A DNA stretch of 64,000 bases from Candidatus Obscuribacterales bacterium (lineage in GTDB: Bacteria; Cyanobacteriota; Vampirovibrionia; Obscuribacterales; Obscuribacteraceae), in assembly GCA_020634035.1 (NCBI GenBank), contig JACKCM010000002.1, positions 62,001-126,000 on the forward strand. The letters are read 5' to 3'. This document shows, in pieces, positions 8,442 through 16,870 of this stretch. Position numbers and translations under genes: made by a program. The notes beneath the pieces are model-generated. The model made no database searches. It saw only the letters and a program-made list of their open reading frames with translations, and had not been told where the DNA came from. Numbering within the stretch: position 1 is the first letter of the stretch; each line of letters begins with the position of its first letter.

Positions 8442-9158
8442 CTAATGACCCTGACCGATTCTGGATGGGGTGTTCAATCGATAACCCGAGCGCTGAACGG
8501 TCTCCAAAAGGACCGGGTTTTTCGGATCTTTCTCCAGCTTTTGTCTCAACCATCTCATATGGACCGCCACCGTTTTTACATCACCCGAATAATCGGCGCC
8601 CCAGACTTTGTTCAAGAGAACGTCGGTGGAGAGCGTCTTGTCGGCGTTCTTCATCAACACTTTCAAGAGCTTGAACTCTTTGGGAGAGAGCTCTATTTTG
8701 TTTCCTTCCAGAGTAACCCTTTTGGCGTCGTCATCGAGAATCAGATCGCCAACCCGGAGCTGAGCACTGGATATGGTATCGCTCTTGCCAGAGCGACGAA
8801 GCAGTGCCTGTACCCGGGCAGTGAATTCTATTTTGCTGAAGGGCTTGGCCAGATAGTCATCGGCTCCGGAAGAGAGACCAGTGGCCACATCGTTGGGAGA
8901 GGACCTGCCGGTGAGCATCAATATTGGCACGTCTACCGAACGCTCTCTAATCAGCTTTACCACTTCCGGACCGGTAAGGTCTGGCAGCATCCAGTCGATT
9001 ACGATCAGATCCGGCGCGGCGTCCTCGAGACCGCTGAGGGCGTCCATGCTGCGTTTGAAGGGAACCACTTCAAAGCCGAGGCGTTTTAGATTGTAGGTCA
9101 GTGTTTCTATGATGGTTTCGTCGTCATCGACGATCATCACCCGTTTGAGATCTTGCAC
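8442..9158 (-). CDS. OmpR/PhoB-family response regulator
   Basis: A 238-residue two-domain regulator. The N-terminal receiver has IVDDDE, the phospho-acceptor Asp in VIDWMLP, and the switch Thr and Lys in MLTG and AKPF. The C-terminal winged helix has LSPKEFKLLKVLM and VAVHMRWLRQKLEKDP. The kinase stops 7 bases upstream and phoU follows, so this is probably the PhoB-equivalent activator of phosphate-starvation genes. Target sites are not visible. Confidence 0.9.
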   Translation of the reverse strand: MQDLKRVMIVDDDETIIETLTYNLKRLGFEVVPFKRSMDALSGLEDAAPDLIVIDWMLPDLTGPEVVKLIRERSVDVPILMLTGRSSPNDVATGLSSGADDYLAKPFSKIEFTARVQALLRRSGKSDTISSAQLRVGDLILDDDAKRVTLEGNKIELSPKEFKLLKVLMKNADKTLSTDVLLNKVWGADYSGDVKTVAVHMRWLRQKLEKDPKNPVLLETVQRSGYRLNTPSRIGQGH

Positions 9159-9165
9159 TTTAACT

Positions 9166-9912
9166 TTATCTCCTCTCCGCCCCGGGAAACTCCACTATAA
9201 ATCTGGAGCCTGCCCCCAGCTCCGATTGTACGGTGATCTTAGCACCGTGCAGGTCGGCTATATGTTTCACAATTGATAATCCAAGACCGGTGCTGCCTCT
9301 CTGTTTCGTTCTATCTACTCTGTAAAAGCGATTAAAAATCTTAGGGACCTCTTCTTTTTCGATACCGATGCCGTTGTCCGAAACTATCAACACACCTGGA
9401 TTTTGCCCTGATCTGATCTTGACCTCGCCGCCTTCCTGGGTATATTTGACCGCGTTTTCCACCAGGTTGAGAACCACCTGATTGAGCTGTTCTCGATTGG
9501 CATAAATACAATAATCATCCTCGACTTCGGTGCGAAGTCGGATGCTTTTCTTCCTGGCGAGGTCTTCTGTCGATTCGAGAGCATAGATGGCGCTGTCGAG
9601 GAGCAAGACCTCGGAGCGCATCAGGTCTTCTTGTTGATTATGGGTGACATGCTCGATGGAGAGTACGTCCTTGACCAATCCTTCGAGACGGTCTACCTCC
9701 TGGCTGGTGCGTTTCAGCATTCGAACCAGGGTCTCTTTGTCTTCCAGGGCTCCGTCGAGCAGCGTTTCGACCAGAAGCTTGATATTGGCAATCGGCAGTC
9801 TCAACTCGTGGGAAACCTCCGCGATCCAGCTTCTGTCGAGAGAAGACTGGCTTATCTTTGGCGGTGGATTCATACCTTTCTGGTCTGAACCCTGGTTTGA
9901 GCTGGAACTCAT
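9166..9912 (-). CDS. Soluble PhoR-like sensor histidine kinase
   Basis: A 248-residue kinase of only a HisKA dimerisation domain (residues about 25-95) and a HATPase domain (N box LNLVENAVKYTQ, G1 VSDNGIGIEKEE, G2 GSTGLGLSIVKH). There is no transmembrane segment or PAS domain, unlike classical PhoR, so the signal probably comes through a partner such as PhoU. The H-box reads SHELRLP: the usual Thr four residues after the His, part of the ExxT phosphatase motif, is Leu. It is transcribed with the regulator 7 bases downstream and diverges from gpmI. Confidence 0.9.
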   Translation of the reverse strand: MSSSSNQGSDQKGMNPPPKISQSSLDRSWIAEVSHELRLPIANIKLLVETLLDGALEDKETLVRMLKRTSQEVDRLEGLVKDVLSIEHVTHNQQEDLMRSEVLLLDSAIYALESTEDLARKKSIRLRTEVEDDYCIYANREQLNQVVLNLVENAVKYTQEGGEVKIRSGQNPGVLIVSDNGIGIEKEEVPKIFNRFYRVDRTKQRGSTGLGLSIVKHIADLHGAKITVQSELGAGSRFIVEFPGAERR

Positions 9913-9998
9913 TGCAAGAGGTTTCCGACTGCGGTTTTTCGAATTCTAGTATACGGAAGTTGCGATTAAAACACTTGTTCTTATTATTTCAACAATAA

Positions 9999-10027
9999 TT
10001 GAGCCGATGGACCAGTCGCGATACAAT
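9999..10027 (+). promoter_or_regulatory. Candidate sigma-70-type promoter for gpmI
   Basis: TTGAGC (9999-10004), a 17-base spacer, then TACAAT (10022-10027). Transcription would start near 10034, giving a 30-base leader and excluding the longer gpmI frame that begins at 10007. Confidence 0.55.
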
Positions 10028-10063
10028 CCACTAACCCTATCCATATTTATAAGGAGAGCGCTT

Positions 10064-11599
10064 TTGCATCCTGTCACATTAGTAATTCTCGACGGTTGGG
10101 GAATTTCCAGTCAGAGAGAAGGCAATGCCATCCTGGCAGCCAAAACCCCAAACTATGACTTCCTCCTCAAAAACTTCGCCCATTCTCAGGTAGATGCTTC
10201 CGGCGAGGCTGTCGGACTTCCCCGGGGCTTGATGGGTAATTCGGAGGTCGGTCATCTCACCATCGGTGCAGGCAGGGTGGTAGTCCAGAAGCTTACTTTG
10301 ATCTCTAACACCATCCAGGACGGCAGCTTCTTTACCAATCCGGCGTTGTTAGATGCTGTCAAGTATGCGAAAAGCCATGGAGGCAAGCTGCATCTCATCG
10401 GTCTTGTCTCGGACGGATGTGTTCACTCCAGTCCGGATCATCTCGATGGTCTGCTTGAGCTGGCCAGAAGAAACAAGGTCGAGAAGACCGTGATACATCC
10501 TATTCTCGACGGAAGAGACACGCCGCCTCGCTCGGCTCTCGGCTATATGAAAGAGCTCACCTCTAAGTTGACACCGGGTATGGATATCGGTGTTGTATGC
10601 GGTAGATATTTTGCAATGGACCGTGATCAACGCTGGGATAGAACCGAGAAGTACTATCGCGCTCTGGTTCTCTCACAAGGTCTGAAAGCCGCAAGTGCGG
10701 TAGAGGCCGTGGAGAAAGCCTATGACCATGACCAATCGGATGAGTTCGTCGAACCTTATATAGTGAATTCGCTGCCGGTTGAATCAGGAGATGCGGTTAT
10801 CTGTTTCAACTTTCGTCCCGACCGAGTGCGCCAGATCTCCCGGGTTCTGACGGTGAAGGATTTTGATGGTTTCGAGCGACCGGGTCTGCCGGATATCCAC
10901 TATGTATGTCTTACGTCCTATGACTCTTCGTTGAACCTGCCGGTGGCTTTCGACCTCAGTCAGATGCCCAATCAAGATCTGACCATGACTCTGCCGGAGC
11001 TTATCTCCTGCCGCAAGTTAGGACAGTTCCACACTGCCGAGACCGAGAAATATGCCCATGTCACTTATTTCTTGAATGGTGGCAAAGAGAGTGAAGTAGA
11101 AGGCGAGACCCGTTCTTTGATACCGTCATTGAAAGTGGCGACCTATGATCTCGCTCCGGAGATGCAGACCCCCGAAGTTTGCAGGGTGGCATGCGATGCG
11201 GCTAGATCTGATCGCTATCCTTTTATTGTCTTAAATTTTGCCAATCCGGATATGGTCGGTCATACCGGTGAGATGGATGCCGCGGTCCAGGCGGTCGAAG
11301 TGGTCGATGATGCTTTTGGAAAACTGCTCCAGACCACCAGAGAGCTTGAAGGGACGCTGATTATCACAGCCGACCATGGTAACGTCGAGCAGATGTTGAA
11401 TGTGAAGACAGGGGATCCTCATACTGCACACACTACGAACCCAGTACCGTTAATAGTGGCAGACTTCAATCCCGATCATAAACTTAACAGCTTCAGCCTC
11501 GAAAACGGCACGCTGGCGGATATTGCTCCAACCGTTATCGATATTATGGGACTTGAGAAACCAATCGTAATGAGCGGACACAGCCTAGTCAAGAGGTAA
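10064..11599 (+). CDS. gpmI: 2,3-bisphosphoglycerate-independent phosphoglycerate mutase
   Basis: GpmI interconverts 3- and 2-phosphoglycerate in glycolysis using two Mn ions and a phosphoserine intermediate. The metal sites are visible as LVILDGWG at the N-terminus, GNSEVGH with the catalytic Ser, HPILDGRDTPPRSA, and NPDMVGHTGEMDAAVQAVE and TADHGNVEQM near the C-terminus. The start is a TTG at 10064, five bases after AAGGAGAG, giving 511 residues, the normal family length. It diverges from the PhoR-like kinase. Confidence 0.97.
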   Translation: MHPVTLVILDGWGISSQREGNAILAAKTPNYDFLLKNFAHSQVDASGEAVGLPRGLMGNSEVGHLTIGAGRVVVQKLTLISNTIQDGSFFTNPALLDAVKYAKSHGGKLHLIGLVSDGCVHSSPDHLDGLLELARRNKVEKTVIHPILDGRDTPPRSALGYMKELTSKLTPGMDIGVVCGRYFAMDRDQRWDRTEKYYRALVLSQGLKAASAVEAVEKAYDHDQSDEFVEPYIVNSLPVESGDAVICFNFRPDRVRQISRVLTVKDFDGFERPGLPDIHYVCLTSYDSSLNLPVAFDLSQMPNQDLTMTLPELISCRKLGQFHTAETEKYAHVTYFLNGGKESEVEGETRSLIPSLKVATYDLAPEMQTPEVCRVACDAARSDRYPFIVLNFANPDMVGHTGEMDAAVQAVEVVDDAFGKLLQTTRELEGTLIITADHGNVEQMLNVKTGDPHTAHTTNPVPLIVADFNPDHKLNSFSLENGTLADIAPTVIDIMGLEKPIVMSGHSLVKR

Positions 11600-11692
11600 A
11601 GCCTGCCTGAGAAATGGCTTCACCAGCGGCTTTTCGAGAATCTCTCCTTTCTGAATGCGATTCTATTTATTTATCGGTCCATATCAAGTGGT

Positions 11693-11720
11693 TTGCTATC
11701 GAAAAAATACCGGTTATAAT
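11693..11720 (+). promoter_or_regulatory. Candidate promoter for the repeat lipoprotein
   Basis: TTGCTA (11693-11698), a 16-base spacer and a perfect TATAAT (11715-11720). It would give a leader of about 115 bases before the ATG at 11842. Confidence 0.5.
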
Positions 11721-11841
11721 TGCGGCCGTCATAGGTAGGCGATTATTTAATCCAATTACTAAATGATTGCCTCCGATCATGTAAAACTCGAGCATTGTCG
11801 AAGGTAGAATCATTACCCTCATAAGGAGACGGATCAATCTC

Positions 11842-12153
11842 ATGATTATCAGATTTAGAACTCTTGCCCTGGCTTTTGCAAGCCTTTTCCTGGTAGTTTC
11901 CCTCGCTGCTTGCGGCGGTGGAGCTGACAAAGCCGGAACCGAAGGTGGCGGAACCGAAACCGCTGCTCCTGCTGAAGGCGGAGCTGAAGCCGGTGCTGAA
12001 GCTGGTGCTGGTGCCGGAGCTGAAGCTGGTGCTGAAGCTGGCGCTGAAGCCGGTAAAGAAGCTGGTGCTGAAGCCGGTGCCGAAGCTGGCGCTGACGCTG
12101 GTGCCGATGCCGGTGCTGACGCTGGTGCTGAAGCTGGCGGTGAAGAAAAGTAA
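11842..12153 (+). CDS. Small lipoprotein with Ala/Gly/Glu tandem repeats
   Basis: A 103-residue protein with a type II signal peptide: IIRFRTLALAFASLFLVVSLAACGGG, with lipobox LAAC placing the lipidated Cys at residue 24. The mature part is almost wholly low complexity, repeating AGAE, AGAD and AEAGAEAG units and ending GGEEK, with no predicted globular domain. The DNA is built from GCTGGTGCTGAAGCC-like units that could change length by slippage in multiples of three. AAGGAG lies upstream. Promoter and strong terminator make it a monocistronic, possibly highly expressed unit. Function unknown; a surface spacer is possible. Confidence 0.8.
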   Translation: MIIRFRTLALAFASLFLVVSLAACGGGADKAGTEGGGTETAAPAEGGAEAGAEAGAGAGAEAGAEAGAEAGKEAGAEAGAEAGADAGADAGADAGAEAGGEEK

Positions 12154-12180
12154 TAGCTCAATAGCTTGAATACTTTGAAA

Positions 12181-12208
12181 CGCTCCCTTTCGAGGGAGCG
12201 TTTTTTTT
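12181..12208 (+). terminator. Strong intrinsic terminator after the lipoprotein
   Basis: CGCTCCC and GGGAGCG form a GC-rich stem (12181-12200; the inner bases CTTTCGAG can extend it) followed by eight Ts. Confidence 0.95.
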
Positions 12209-12286
12209 AATTCGTTTTTATAAGTTCCGGAACTTTATTTGGAATAAGCTGTCAAAATTGCAATCCCACCTTCTGAAGGACAGATC

Positions 12287-13303
12287 ATGAAATCCAGCTC
12301 TGCATTGAACCGCTCGAAACCGGTTGTCGCCGCTACCGTTGCTCTCATCGGCTTTGCTCTTGGTCTCGGTATCACATCCAATTCGAGTGCTTTTGGCCAG
12401 GGTCAGGGCGGCGGAGGGATTCCCTTGCAGATGCCATTCAATAACAACGCACCAAATCCAATGCAGGGGATTTTGAATCAACCTCTCACCAATTCCGGTC
12501 CGGGAGCGATTGTGGTTCCTCCTATCTCTTTTGTCGATATAAACACCGGTAGATTCGGCAAGCTCGAAATCGATCTTGATGATGGTGAGTTCATGGAAGG
12601 CTCCTGCAAAAACATTCATCTGGTCGCTCGGGATATGGACCTTCGTGAGGGGCTTTTGAAATCCCTCGATATCTCGCTATTAAGAGGAAATTTCCAGGAC
12701 TTCATCGTCGATACCATGACTTTGAGTACGAAAGGGTCGTTGCGATTTGATACCGGAGTGCTGTTCAACCAAAAAGTGCTTCAGTTTACTGAACCAGCTG
12801 AAGCACAGGTGGAAGCTGAAATAAGTCAGGAGAGCTTGAACTCCTTTTTAAAATCTCCCCATACCCTGGACAGGCTCTCGGTCACCGCCGGCAGCAAGGT
12901 CGGTGCCATCGCCGGTCTTCTGGGGGCGAACGCACCGCAAATAGGCCTGGTTATCTCTGATGGTAATCTAGCCCTGGGCAAGAAGAATTCGGTCAATATC
13001 GCCCTGGACAGCAAGGTAGGCATGGGGCAGTATGCCCTCAATATCCCTGTGGAGATAGACAGCAAGCTGGAGCTTCGAGACGGATGGGTCAAGATCACTG
13101 ATACCAAGCTCAAGACCAGCGGTAAAGAGATCTCGCCGCAGCTCTCCAACATGATTGTCCAGAAAGTGAACAATCTCTCCTCCCTGGGCACCCGTTCCGA
13201 CGACATCCACTTTAAATTCACCAGCCTGGAAGTGAAAGCCGGCAAGAAGTTTATTGTCAAGGGAACCGCTTCGATCAATCGACTGCGCTTCGGACGCAGC
13301 TAA
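12287..13303 (+). CDS. Exported DUF2993 (LmeA-like) protein
   Basis: A 338-residue protein with an N-terminal signal sequence (VVAATVALIGFALGLGIT), a Gly/Gln/Asn-rich linker and then a DUF2993-like domain (about residues 85-335). The domain shows VHLVARDMDLREG-type and TAEVEISQESLN-like features, here NIHLVARDMDLREGLLKSLDISL and EAEISQESLNSFLKS, and ends in VKGTASINRL. DUF2993 is common in cyanobacteria and includes mycobacterial LmeA, a periplasmic phospholipid-binding protein. GAAGGA precedes the ATG. It is probably a periplasmic lipid-binding protein; its specific role is unknown. Confidence 0.8.
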   Translation: MKSSSALNRSKPVVAATVALIGFALGLGITSNSSAFGQGQGGGGIPLQMPFNNNAPNPMQGILNQPLTNSGPGAIVVPPISFVDINTGRFGKLEIDLDDGEFMEGSCKNIHLVARDMDLREGLLKSLDISLLRGNFQDFIVDTMTLSTKGSLRFDTGVLFNQKVLQFTEPAEAQVEAEISQESLNSFLKSPHTLDRLSVTAGSKVGAIAGLLGANAPQIGLVISDGNLALGKKNSVNIALDSKVGMGQYALNIPVEIDSKLELRDGWVKITDTKLKTSGKEISPQLSNMIVQKVNNLSSLGTRSDDIHFKFTSLEVKAGKKFIVKGTASINRLRFGRS

Positions 13304-13428
13304 GTCTTATATCTCTTCTTTGTCTGTCAAAGTTCTACAGTCTTTATGAAGACTGCGCCGATTCTTGCAATTTCCATATATACTATGAAGCTCTCGGCCC
13401 CCGTCGGGCCCTAGAAAGCGAGAGCCGG

Positions 13429-14154
13429 ATGTACCGGCGTAGAGATAACAGACAGTGGGACCAGCTTCGGCCGGTCAAGTTCAATCGAAACTTCACCAAG
13501 AACGCAGATGGTTCGGTGCTTGTGGAGTTTGGCGATACCAAGGTATTTACCACAGCAAAAATTGAAGAGCGTGTACCTGCCTTTCTTATCGGTAAGGGAG
13601 AAGGCTGGATCACGGCAGAATATTCTCTGTTGCCCGGCTCTACTCTGGTGCGCAACCAGAGAGAGGTGAAACGGGGTCAACCGTCTGGTCGAACCTCAGA
13701 GATTCAGCGCCTGATCGGACGTTCGCTCCGGGCGGTGGTAGATCGCAGAGCGCTGGGAGAAAGGACCATAACCGTGGACTGCGATGTTCTGCAAGCCGAC
13801 GGTGGTACTCGGGTAGCCAGCATCTGTGGAGGTTTTCTCGCTTTATACGATGCTTTGCTCAAGCTACAGAAAGAAGGACTCTGGGACGAATTGCCCCTGA
13901 CCGAGCATCTGGCGGCGGTCTCGGTGGTGCAGCTCAAGGGACAACTGCTTCTGGATCCAAATTATAACGAGGATTCCCAGGCCGATATGGACAGCAATAT
14001 AGTGCTCACCGAGTCGGGTCGAATTCTAGAATTGCAGATTACTTCGGAAGCCGAGCCCTATAAGGCTGACAAGGTTCAGGACCTGATTGATCTGGCAAGT
14101 AAAGGAATTAACGAAATAATATCTATGCAGTACAAAGCGCTGGGTCATCGCTGA
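13429..14154 (+). CDS. rph: Ribonuclease PH
   Basis: RNase PH is a phosphate-dependent 3'-5' exoribonuclease that trims tRNA precursors. The 241-residue length is typical. Motifs are GSVLVEFGDTKVF, PGSTLVRNQREVKRGQPSGRTSEIQRLIGRSLRAVVD with the phosphate-site Arg, TITVDCDVLQADGGTRVASICGGFLAL and EDSQADMDSNIVLTESGRILELQITSE. It sits between the DUF2993 gene and an AarF-type kinase, with no close operon partner. Confidence 0.97.
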   Translation: MYRRRDNRQWDQLRPVKFNRNFTKNADGSVLVEFGDTKVFTTAKIEERVPAFLIGKGEGWITAEYSLLPGSTLVRNQREVKRGQPSGRTSEIQRLIGRSLRAVVDRRALGERTITVDCDVLQADGGTRVASICGGFLALYDALLKLQKEGLWDELPLTEHLAAVSVVQLKGQLLLDPNYNEDSQADMDSNIVLTESGRILELQITSEAEPYKADKVQDLIDLASKGINEIISMQYKALGHR

Positions 14155-14287
14155 GCACAGGTTGTTCTATATATCTATTGAAAACCTGTTGTTAAGACAA
14201 GCATAAATTTATCTTCTATACCTTCTGACAACGGCTATATTACCGTTAAACTAGAGGCCAAGAAGTACTGACCGGCGATTAATCCCA

Positions 14288-15859
14288 TTGACTGAAACCA
14301 CCACAGAATCCACCTCCCATACAGATCGGTTGAATCCGATCAGAGAGACATTCAGAGATGTGACCATACCGAGGTTGCTCAAGTCCTCCTGGAGGGTTTT
14401 CGTCCGGGTTCGCAATCTTCAAGGAACGAAGGCTGCTCTCAGGGTTTTTCCGATCATCTGGATAATCGTTCGTCTCGTAAAAGGTCTATCTAAGTTTCAT
14501 GCCGCTGAATACGAGCGCAATCGGGTTTCGGATCAGCCTGATGATGCCGAAGAGGCAGCCCTCACCAACGAGGAGTACGACGAGTATCGTGAGCTGGGTC
14601 GCTGGTTGACCCGGCAACTGCATGATCTGGGTCCCACCTTTATCAAAATCGGTCAGACTCTCTCTACCCGGGCTGATTTAATGCCTCTGCCTGCCATGCT
14701 GGAGCTGGCTAAACTCCAGGAGAATGTCGATAAGTTCGAACTCTCGGTCGCCCGCGAGATTATCTTTCGCGAGCTGGGCGCCTATCCCGAGGACCTTTAT
14801 GAGAGCTTCGATACGGTTCCTCTGGCTGCTGCCAGTCTTGCCCAGGCTTATAAAGCCACTCTCCGGGATGGACGGGCTGTGGTCGTTAAAGTTCAAAGAC
14901 CCGGTCTTGCCAGCATCATCGCCCAGGACATTCAGGTTCTGGGAGCGGTGGCCGATGAGGTGATGGAGTATCCCAACCTCTGCAGACATACTGATTGGCC
15001 CGATGTGGTGGATGAGTTCGCCAGAACGATTTTTGAAGAGATAGACTACATTCGCGAAGGTAGAAACGCAGATACCTTCAGGCGCAATTTCCGAAATTTC
15101 GAACAGATTTATATCCCCCGAATCATCTGGAGGATGACCGGTCGTCGGGTTTTGACCGTGGAGTTCGTTCCCGGCGCTCGCATAGACGATGTGGAAGCCA
15201 TCGACGAGATGGGTCTATCGAGGGAAGAGATAACCAAACTCGGTGCCAAATTCTATCTTCGCCAGCTTCTTGAAGACGGCTTCTTCCATGCCGATCCCCA
15301 TCCGGGCAATCTGCGGGTCATGGAAGATGGACGAATCGGTGTTTTCGATTTCGGAATGGTCGGCAAGATCTCTCCTGAGTTGAAGATGCACATGGTCAAC
15401 GCCCTCATTCATGTCACCCAGAGAGACTACAGAGCGCTGGTGGATGATTTTGTCGGTATGGGCTTCCTCACCCAGGAGGTCGATCGAGATGCCCTCTGTG
15501 CAGACCTGACACCGATAATCGATACTCGATTCTCGGAAGGGATGAGCAAAGTCCGTTTTCGTAAGATGCTCTTCGACTTCTCCGATGTCTGCTACCAGTA
15601 TCCTTTCCGACTGCCTTCCGAATTCACCTATGTGATGCGGGCGCTGCTCACCTTAGAAGGGGTGGCTCTGAGCATCAATCCGAAATTCAACTTCATCGAT
15701 GCGGCTATGCCCTTTGCTCATCGACTGCTCCTGCAGAACAATAAAATCATCCGAGAAGCTCTGTTTAAGGAGGTCTTCACCGATGGTAAGTTCAATAAAC
15801 AGGCTGCGGTCAAGCTGATTAAGAACGCTGCCAGTCTGACCGGAACCTTGCTCGGCTGA
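14288..15859 (+). CDS. AarF/UbiB (ABC1) atypical kinase
   Basis: A 523-residue member of the ABC1/UbiB family, linked to quinone or prenyl-lipid metabolism and abundant in cyanobacteria. Family motifs are LGPTFIKIGQTLSTRADL (KxGQ), PLAAASLAQAYKATLRDGRAVVVKVQRPG with the Ala-rich loop and Lys, FEEIDYIREGRNADTF, DGFFHADPHPGNLRVMEDGRIGVFDFGMVG (catalytic and DFG region). The start is a TTG at 14288 without an obvious ribosome site, so the first residues are uncertain. The C-terminus lacks the two transmembrane helices of E. coli UbiB. Confidence 0.93.
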   Translation: MTETTTESTSHTDRLNPIRETFRDVTIPRLLKSSWRVFVRVRNLQGTKAALRVFPIIWIIVRLVKGLSKFHAAEYERNRVSDQPDDAEEAALTNEEYDEYRELGRWLTRQLHDLGPTFIKIGQTLSTRADLMPLPAMLELAKLQENVDKFELSVAREIIFRELGAYPEDLYESFDTVPLAAASLAQAYKATLRDGRAVVVKVQRPGLASIIAQDIQVLGAVADEVMEYPNLCRHTDWPDVVDEFARTIFEEIDYIREGRNADTFRRNFRNFEQIYIPRIIWRMTGRRVLTVEFVPGARIDDVEAIDEMGLSREEITKLGAKFYLRQLLEDGFFHADPHPGNLRVMEDGRIGVFDFGMVGKISPELKMHMVNALIHVTQRDYRALVDDFVGMGFLTQEVDRDALCADLTPIIDTRFSEGMSKVRFRKMLFDFSDVCYQYPFRLPSEFTYVMRALLTLEGVALSINPKFNFIDAAMPFAHRLLLQNNKIIREALFKEVFTDGKFNKQAAVKLIKNAASLTGTLLG

Positions 15860-16048
15860 GCAGTTGTGATCGACCGAGATCACCATGATTACATCGATTT
15901 CATGTGTTGCGGATTGTATCGGTGATTTGAAAAAATCCCGTTAAGTCTTCTAGTATCTGGGTTTTAGCCTGTTTGCAACCCTTTCTGCTTGACAATCATT
16001 AGCTGAATATTGCTTGCTAAGGCAATAATGCTGATGTACCCTTTTCTA

Positions 16049-16097
16049 GCTGGTGAGAGTGTGAAAAGCTGCACCAGCCGGGGGACCCGACGGTCCC
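16049..16097 (+). other. Possible structured leader before the zinc-ribbon gene
   Basis: Two adjacent stems occur 40-90 bases upstream of the ATG at 16138. GCTGGTG (16049-16055) pairs with CACCAGC (16072-16078), and GGGACC (16082-16087) pairs with GGTCCC (16092-16097) around CGAC. No T-tract follows. It does not match a riboswitch class I recognise. Confidence 0.4.
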
Positions 16098-16137
16098 ACC
16101 GATTTCTCCTGTTGTTGATAACGGTTCTTATATACAG

Positions 16138-16869
16138 ATGAGTACAGCTCTTACCACACCGGCGGCCACCACGGCGACCTGTTCCAACTGTGATAGTTCG
16201 ATCGAGTCCATGGCCAAATTCTGTGGAGATTGCGGAGAGATAACCGAGTTCGGCTCGGGTGTTTTCCAGGCCATCTATGAGACCAGAGCACCCCAGACGG
16301 TGCCGGTGGTGACTGCCCAGTTACCCGAGCCGGCCATCAACGCCCCATCAGATAACGAAGCCAGCCAGGTGTCCTACCATGAGCTGGCTTTATTAGAGTC
16401 TTACAGGCTGGCCAATCGTTCTGGCCAGGAGATGGAATGGGCACCCACACCGACACCGACCAATAACCATGGTCAGGTTATAGAGCATAGTACCGAACGG
16501 GTCTCAGCCCCTCGTTTCGCCCGGGAGGGCAAAGTCCAGGGCAAGCGCAGCCAACTGCCCGAATCGCTTGTTCGGGAGATGCAGTCTTTGAATGCCCTGC
16601 TCCTCAGAGAGAGAATTTTTCTAGGTATTCACTGGACGATTTTTGTCACCGCCAACATCATCGGTTTCTATCTGGCTTCCAAATGTTATGCCGGCTTTGT
16701 CGGAGACGAAGTGACCAGATTCATCATGGCCCTTACCCCCCTTACCTTTATCAATGCTGTTGCCCTGGCCTGCCTGGCGCCTATCAGGGGCACAAGAAGA
16801 GAGATCGCTCGTGTAAAAGAGCGGATGCAATATCTGAAAGTCCAGATCGACTACGGCAATCTTATATAA
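16138..16869 (+). CDS. Zinc-ribbon protein with two C-terminal TM segments
   Basis: A 243-residue protein with no family I can name. The N-terminus has a four-Cys zinc ribbon (CSNCDSSIESMAKFCGDCG, about residues 15-33). A low-complexity linker follows, then two hydrophobic helices at about 160-182 (IFLGIHWTIFVTANIIGFYLA) and 197-217 (IMALTPLTFINAVALACLAPI), and a basic, probably coiled C-terminus (RREIARVKERMQYLKVQ). It converges on the retron RT gene, stops one base apart. This could be an ordinary housekeeping gene. Some retrons use two-TM effectors, so proximity makes it a weak candidate partner. Confidence 0.65.
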   Translation: MSTALTTPAATTATCSNCDSSIESMAKFCGDCGEITEFGSGVFQAIYETRAPQTVPVVTAQLPEPAINAPSDNEASQVSYHELALLESYRLANRSGQEMEWAPTPTPTNNHGQVIEHSTERVSAPRFAREGKVQGKRSQLPESLVREMQSLNALLLRERIFLGIHWTIFVTANIIGFYLASKCYAGFVGDEVTRFIMALTPLTFINAVALACLAPIRGTRREIARVKERMQYLKVQIDYGNLI

Positions 16870-16870
16870 G

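Noticed and set aside
7920..9089. 389-codon plus-strand frame
   Set aside because: It lies antisense across phoU and the PhoB-like regulator, spans their junction and resembles no protein.
11667..12161. Minus-strand frame of PASAPASA repeats
   Set aside because: It is the antisense shadow of the Ala/Gly/Glu lipoprotein repeat, which has a lipobox, ribosome site, promoter and terminator on the plus strand.
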